DNA of 64,000 bases. It comes from Streptomyces phaeolivaceus (lineage in GTDB: Bacteria; Actinomycetota; Actinomycetes; Streptomycetales; Streptomycetaceae). Below are positions 60,388 through 64,000 of the stretch, in pieces. Positions within the stretch are counted from its first letter, which is position 1. Each line of letters begins with the position of its first letter. The translations under genes were made by a program, and so were the position numbers. The stretch lies in contig NZ_CP045096.1 in the NCBI RefSeq assembly GCF_009184865.1, positions 8,184,001-8,248,000 of the forward strand, read 5' to 3'. The notes under the pieces were generated by a model that had not been told where the DNA came from, did not search any database, and saw nothing but the letters and a program-made list of their open reading frames with translations.

Positions 60388-60867
60388 GTGGTGTCGTTCA
60401 CGAGCGTATTGATGATCGAGAAGGCTCTGACGTCCGCGGACGTGGAGTTCGTCACGACCCTGCACGGCGACGAACGGGCCTCCTTCCATGTGCTGCTCCA
60501 GCCGCGGGGGAATCAGGCCGACCGGCTGCTGCGGGCCATCGACGACCTCGCCCTCGGTGAGCTGGACGAAGCGGCGCGGGAAGGGGAGACGCCGGAGGGG
60601 GAGCTGGCGCTCGACGCGGGGGAGCGGGCGCTGGAGGTGTCGTTGCAGGCGTTGCGGGCGGCGGGGAGTTCGGCGGAGGGGCGGTTGATCGAGGACCATC
60701 CGCTGGACGCGCTGAAGTCGCTGGTGGAGGAGGTCTCGGCCGATGAGGTGCTGGTGCTGACCGATCCGCACTATGTGGAGGAGTTCTTCCATCGGGACTG
60801 GGCTTCACGGGCTCGGCACAAGGTGGGGGTGCCGGTGTTGAAGTTGTTCTCGCACGCGAGGGCTTAG
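60388..60867 (+). CDS. Small conserved protein of unknown function
   Basis: 159 residues from a GTG at 60388 (or 60391), with GAGGAG upstream. The sequence has an alpha/beta look (VSFTSVLMIEKAL, SADEVLVLTDPHYVEEFFHRDWASRARHKVGVPVLKLF). Similar proteins are often labelled as indole-3-glycerol phosphate synthase, but no TrpC motif is present, so I reject that name. Its stop TAG is inside the TTAG target duplication of the adjacent IS element, so the insertion left the protein intact. Confidence 0.75.
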   Translation: MVSFTSVLMIEKALTSADVEFVTTLHGDERASFHVLLQPRGNQADRLLRAIDDLALGELDEAAREGETPEGELALDAGERALEVSLQALRAAGSSAEGRLIEDHPLDALKSLVEEVSADEVLVLTDPHYVEEFFHRDWASRARHKVGVPVLKLFSHARA

Positions 60868-62258
60868 TACTGCAACCGCATCTGCGGGTTGTGGCCTCGG
60901 CGTTTGTAGTGGGAGCGGCGGGCACGGGCCTGGCTGCGTCGTCGGAAGCGTGACCAGTGCAGATGATGGTCGTTGCTGTGGTGGCGGGGCGTGACGATGA
61001 TGTGGCCGATCAGTCGGCGGATCTCCGGGACGCTGAGGGGTATGAGGTCTTGCTCGTCGTCCGCTCCGCCCCTTTTGCGGCTTCTGCGGCGCGGACGGCG
61101 GTCAGGTAGGCGAGGGCGGCCATGGCCAGGGTGATGTGGCGGTACCAGGCCCGGTAGAGCCTCACCTGGTAGTGGTCCAGGCCGCACTCGCCCTTGGCGG
61201 TCTGGAAGCACTCCTCCACCGCCCACCTCGCGGCGGCTACCTTGACCAGGTCTTTCAGCCGGGAGGCCACCGATCCGTAGCAGACGTAGTAGGCGATCTC
61301 GGTGGGGTCGCTGATGCTGCGGCGGGCCAGAACCCAGTGCCCGAAGCCGTTCTCCCAGTACGGGCGGATGGCGACGCGGGCCCAGTCGTAGATCCGTTCG
61401 CCGTGCGCGCCCTGGCCCCCGGAAACCCGCTTCCACGCTTGCCTGGGCAGGGCGGCGACCAACTGGTCCACCCTGGCGTCGCCGCCGTCCGCCGTGGTCA
61501 CGGTGTCGTTGACCTTGGTGGCCAGTACGTGCGCGATCCTGCGTTCCTCCAGCCATACCCGCAGGTGCTTGACCTGCCCGTATGCCTCGTCAGCGGTGAC
61601 CCACGCGAACGGGATGCCTGCGTCGACGGCACGTTGCAGCATCCACTTGCAGTGCTCATTCTTGGTCGCGAAGGGGATCTCGTCGTCGATCCCGGCTGCG
61701 CGGCAGCGCTCACGGTCATCCGTCCAGGAAACGGGGATGTAGAGCTCACGGTCGATCAATGCCCGCCCCCTGGCGGAGGCGTAGGCCAGGAAGGTCCCGA
61801 TCTGGCAGTTCTCCGTGCGGCCGGCGGTACCTGTGTACTGCCGCTGGACTCCGGCGGACTTGGTGCCCTTCTTCAGGAAACCGGTGTCGTCGCAGATCAG
61901 GACCGCGTTCTTGGCTCCGATGGTCTCCACGACGAAGTCGCGCACATCGTCGCGGACCGCGTTCTCGTCCCAGTCGGAGTGGTTGAGCAGGCGCTGGACG
62001 CCGTCCGGGCGGAGCTGCCCGACCTGCTCGGACAGCGTCCACCCGTTCTTCTTCTCCAGCGGCGCGACGAGTCCGTTCAGGTAGTCCAGCGCCCGCTCGC
62101 GGGGCTCCGACCTGCCGAAACGGTGGGCGAACCGGGCATGGAGCCCGGCCACCCCCTCGGACCACGACTCGACCTGCTCAACCGTCAGCGCATCAGCACA
62201 CAGTCATACCAACGAGACCGCCGACCATCCGTCACGCCAGATGCGGTTGCAGTATTAG
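60864..62258. mobile_element. IS701-type insertion sequence with 4-bp target duplication
   Basis: The element is 60868-62254 (1,387 bp). Its 17-base terminal inverted repeats are TACTGCAACCGCATCTG (60868-60884) and its complement (62238-62254). The flanking TTAG (60864-60867 and 62255-62258) is a 4-bp target duplication of the YTAR type, which is the hallmark of IS701. It carries one transposase gene on the minus strand. Intact ends and an exact duplication point to recent movement. Confidence 0.93.
61010..62152 (-). CDS. IS701 transposase, C-terminus in a different frame
   Basis: 380 residues from a GTG at 62152. DDE-type core: ICDDTGFLKKGTKSAGVQRQ (first Asp), WVTADEAYGQ (second Asp), and WAVEECFQTAKGECGLDHYQVR (Glu). 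IS701 N-termini usually extend further; the codons upstream (SWSEGVAG, preceded by LTVEQVE) fit the family but lack a standard start, which is odd. The frame ends at 61010, but the family's basic C-terminus (HWSRFRRRSQARARRSHY) continues to 60864 in the -1 frame from a GCAAAAGGGG run near 61074-61083. Either a programmed -1 shift or a single-base loss explains this. Confidence 0.85.
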   Translation of the reverse strand: MAGLHARFAHRFGRSEPRERALDYLNGLVAPLEKKNGWTLSEQVGQLRPDGVQRLLNHSDWDENAVRDDVRDFVVETIGAKNAVLICDDTGFLKKGTKSAGVQRQYTGTAGRTENCQIGTFLAYASARGRALIDRELYIPVSWTDDRERCRAAGIDDEIPFATKNEHCKWMLQRAVDAGIPFAWVTADEAYGQVKHLRVWLEERRIAHVLATKVNDTVTTADGGDARVDQLVAALPRQAWKRVSGGQGAHGERIYDWARVAIRPYWENGFGHWVLARRSISDPTEIAYYVCYGSVASRLKDLVKVAAARWAVEECFQTAKGECGLDHYQVRLYRAWYRHITLAMAALAYLTAVRAAEAAKGAERTTSKTSYPSASRRSAD

Positions 62259-62274
62259 ACGGAGGGGCGCCGTG

Positions 62275-62336
62275 GGGGTGCTGTGCTTCGCCGGGTGCGG
62301 GTGCGTCGTGGCCGGTCGCGCAGTTCCCCGCGCCCC
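62275..62336 (-). repeat. Streptomyces intergenic repeat, short form (copy d)
   Basis: GTGCTGTGCTTCGCCGGGTG, CGTCGTGGCCGGTCGCG, then CAGTTCCCCGCGCCCC. It lacks the hairpin of the long form. It originally followed the 60388-60867 gene directly; the IS now separates them. The stretch from here to the murC start holds no gene. Confidence 0.8.
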
Positions 62337-62435
62337 TTGAGGGCGCGGCCCCGGGCCGGTGGCTGTAGGGGACCCGTACGGCAGGCAATAGGCTGGGGGC
62401 GTCCAACGGCTTCGTACGTCACCTGGAGAACACGC

Positions 62436-63821
62436 ATGGCACCCGGACTGCCTTCCGCCATGGATCGGCCGCACTTCATCGGGATCGGTGGGGCCGGGAT
62501 GTCGGGGATCGCGAAGATTCTCGCGCAGCGGGGTGCCAAGGTCGCCGGGAGCGATGCCAAGGAGTCGGAGACGGCCGAGGCGTTGCGGGCGCTGGGGGCC
62601 ACGGTGCACATCGGGCACGCGGCGGAGCATCTCGCGGACGACGCGACCTGTGTGGTCGTGTCCTCGGCGATCCGCGCCGACAACCCAGAGCTGGCCCGCG
62701 CCGCCGAGCTGGGGATTCCCGTCGTGCACCGGTCGGACGCGCTCGCCCGGCTGATGGACGGGCTGCGGCCCATCGCGGTGGCCGGTACACACGGCAAGAC
62801 CACGACGACGTCGATGCTGGCCGTGTCGCTGGGCGCGCTGGGGCTGGAGCCGTCGTACGCGATCGGCGGCGACCTCGACGTACCCGGCTCGAACGCGCTG
62901 CACGGCGACGGGGAGATCTTCGTCGCCGAGGCGGACGAGAGCGACCGCAGCTTCCACAAGTACGCGCCCGAGGTGGCGATCGTCCTCAACGTGGAACTCG
63001 ACCACCACGCCAACTACGCCTCCATGGACGAGATCTACGACTCCTTCGAGACGTTCGCCGGGAAGATCGTGCCCGGCGGCACGCTGGTGATCTCGGCCGA
63101 CCACGAGGGCGCACGCGAGCTGACCTCCCGGCTGTCCGGGGTGCGCGTGGTGACGTACGGCGAGCGCGAGGACGCCGAGGTGCGGGTGCTGTCGGTCGTA
63201 CCGCAGGGGCTCAAGAGCGAGGTCACCGTGGTGCTGGACGGGCAGGAACTCGTCTTCACCGTCTCCGTGCCCGGTCGGCACTACGCGCACAACGCCGTCG
63301 CCGCGCTCGCGGCCGGTGTCGCGCTCGGGGTGCCGGCGGCCGAGCTGGCGCCCGCGCTGGCGGCGTACACCGGCGTGAAGCGGCGCCTCCAGCTCAAGGG
63401 CGAGGCGCGGGGCGTACAGGTGATCGACTCCTACGCGCACCACCCGACCGAGATGACCGCCGACCTGGAGGCCATGCGGGCCGCCGCCGGGGACGCGCGG
63501 ATCCTGGTCGTCTTCCAGCCGCACCTGTTCTCCCGCACCCAGGAGCTGGGCACCGAGATGGGGCAGTCCCTGGCCCTCGCGGACGCCTCCGTCGTCCTCG
63601 ACATCTACCCGGCCCGCGAGGACCCGATCCCGGGGGTGACGAGCGAGCTGATCATCGACGCGGCGCGCACCGCGGGCGCCGACGTCACCGCCCTGCGCGA
63701 CAAGGCCGAGGTGCCCGCCGCGATCGCGGGAATGGCGAAGCCCGGTGATCTCGTTCTCACCATGGGCGCGGGTGATGTGACGGACCTGGGCCCGCAGATC
63801 CTGGACCGTCTTTCCCGCTGA
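62436..63821 (+). CDS. murC: UDP-N-acetylmuramate--L-alanine ligase
   Basis: 461 residues from an ATG with GGAG eight bases upstream. It starts HFIGIGGAGMSGIAKIL (UDP-binding loop), has the ATP loop AGTHGKTTTTSML (residues ~110-122), the conserved EADESDRSF, and the Mur ligase C-terminal IDSYAHHPTEM. It adds the first amino acid to UDP-MurNAc in peptidoglycan synthesis. It is essential and lies with msrB, not in the dcw cluster. Confidence 0.97.
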   Translation: MAPGLPSAMDRPHFIGIGGAGMSGIAKILAQRGAKVAGSDAKESETAEALRALGATVHIGHAAEHLADDATCVVVSSAIRADNPELARAAELGIPVVHRSDALARLMDGLRPIAVAGTHGKTTTTSMLAVSLGALGLEPSYAIGGDLDVPGSNALHGDGEIFVAEADESDRSFHKYAPEVAIVLNVELDHHANYASMDEIYDSFETFAGKIVPGGTLVISADHEGARELTSRLSGVRVVTYGEREDAEVRVLSVVPQGLKSEVTVVLDGQELVFTVSVPGRHYAHNAVAALAAGVALGVPAAELAPALAAYTGVKRRLQLKGEARGVQVIDSYAHHPTEMTADLEAMRAAAGDARILVVFQPHLFSRTQELGTEMGQSLALADASVVLDIYPAREDPIPGVTSELIIDAARTAGADVTALRDKAEVPAAIAGMAKPGDLVLTMGAGDVTDLGPQILDRLSR

Positions 63822-63845
63822 GTTGAGTTTGAGGGGCTGAGGCTC

Positions 63846-64000
63846 ATGTCGTACGACGTCGAGAAGCCGGACGAGCAGTGGCGCGCGGAGCTGACACCGG
63901 CCGAGTACGCCGTGCTGCGGCAGGCCGGTACGGAACCCGCGTTCGTCGGTGAGTACACCGACACCAGGACCAAGGGCGTCTACTCCTGTCGCGCCTGCGG
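63846..64000 (+). CDS. msrB: Peptide-methionine (R)-S-oxide reductase, 5' part
   Basis: The gene starts at an ATG with GAGG six bases upstream, 24 bases after the murC stop, and is cut by the window end. The visible residues (DEQWRAELTPAEYAVLRQAG, PAFVGEYTD, YSCRACG) match MsrB, whose CxxC zinc site begins with that C-R-A-C. It repairs oxidised methionine. The catalytic Cys lies beyond the window. Confidence 0.92.
   Translation, partial: MSYDVEKPDEQWRAELTPAEYAVLRQAGTEPAFVGEYTDTRTKGVYSCRAC

Noticed and set aside
60388..60867. Indole-3-glycerol phosphate synthase annotation
   Set aside because: The protein is too short and lacks TrpC catalytic motifs.
62259..62435. A small gene between the IS and murC
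   Set aside because: The stretch is repeat copy d plus the murC leader; no start with a ribosome site was found.
1..64000. tRNA, rRNA or riboswitch genes
   Set aside because: No cloverleaf with a TTCGA arm, rRNA segment or known riboswitch core was recognised by eye; a covariance search would be decisive.

Overview
The window looks like chromosomal DNA from a Streptomyces-type actinomycete. GC content is very high throughout. GTG and TTG starts are common, and many genes overlap by 4 bases (ATGA or GTGA). Several families are typical of the group: Stealth phosphotransferases, a WhiJ-like regulator paired with a DUF397 protein, coproporphyrin-dependent heme genes (hemQ), and a sugar ABC transporter with no ATPase of its own. 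The gene order murC-msrB, hemY-hemQ, hemE-DUF3000-response regulator-rnd and fadA-fadB also fits my memory of Streptomyces chromosomes, which could not be checked here.

Region by region. 1-9633 (minus strand): one tightly packed unit running from a membrane-anchored WD40-like protein through MoxR ATPase, DUF58 protein and a membrane transglutaminase-like protein to a caspase-STAND NTPase that leaves the window at position 1. The transglutaminase-like domain appears to have lost its catalytic Cys and His. 9842-20179: a cell-envelope glycopolymer locus, with an LCP ligase facing a plus-strand run of three Stealth proteins (the middle one catalytically degenerate and carrying a ~190-bp palindromic insertion), a GT4 glycosyltransferase and an SGNH esterase. 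20251-23609: the fadA-fadB beta-oxidation pair. 23835-30556: a beta-mannosidase and its LacI regulator, divergent from a binding protein and two permeases. 30690-36425: rnd, an orphan response regulator, DUF3000, hemE, a rhomboid protease and a small protein.

36575-43854: an FAD disulfide reductase, a DUF4349 lipoprotein, hemY-hemQ, a secreted TAP-like hydrolase and a TIGR04222-type membrane protein. 43988-48190: a DUF692 (MNIO) enzyme with a C-terminal extension, flanked by three DUF4142 paralogues. 48334-55472: a PTH2-like protein, a small ABC transporter, a zinc-ribbon protein, a polysaccharide deacetylase, the WhiJ/DUF397 pair, PhoX with a visible PHO box, and a slipin. 55620-58286: SulP transporter and beta-carbonic anhydrase behind an unusual promoter region. 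58286-64000: zapE, a RibD-like reductase, a small protein whose stop codon is the target of an IS701-type element, murC, and the start of msrB.

Non-coding structure is plentiful: about eight terminator hairpins, four copies of a Streptomyces intergenic repeat in long and short forms, several perfect or near-perfect palindromes, and periodic 11-nt direct repeats. No rRNA, tRNA, CRISPR array or replication origin was seen.
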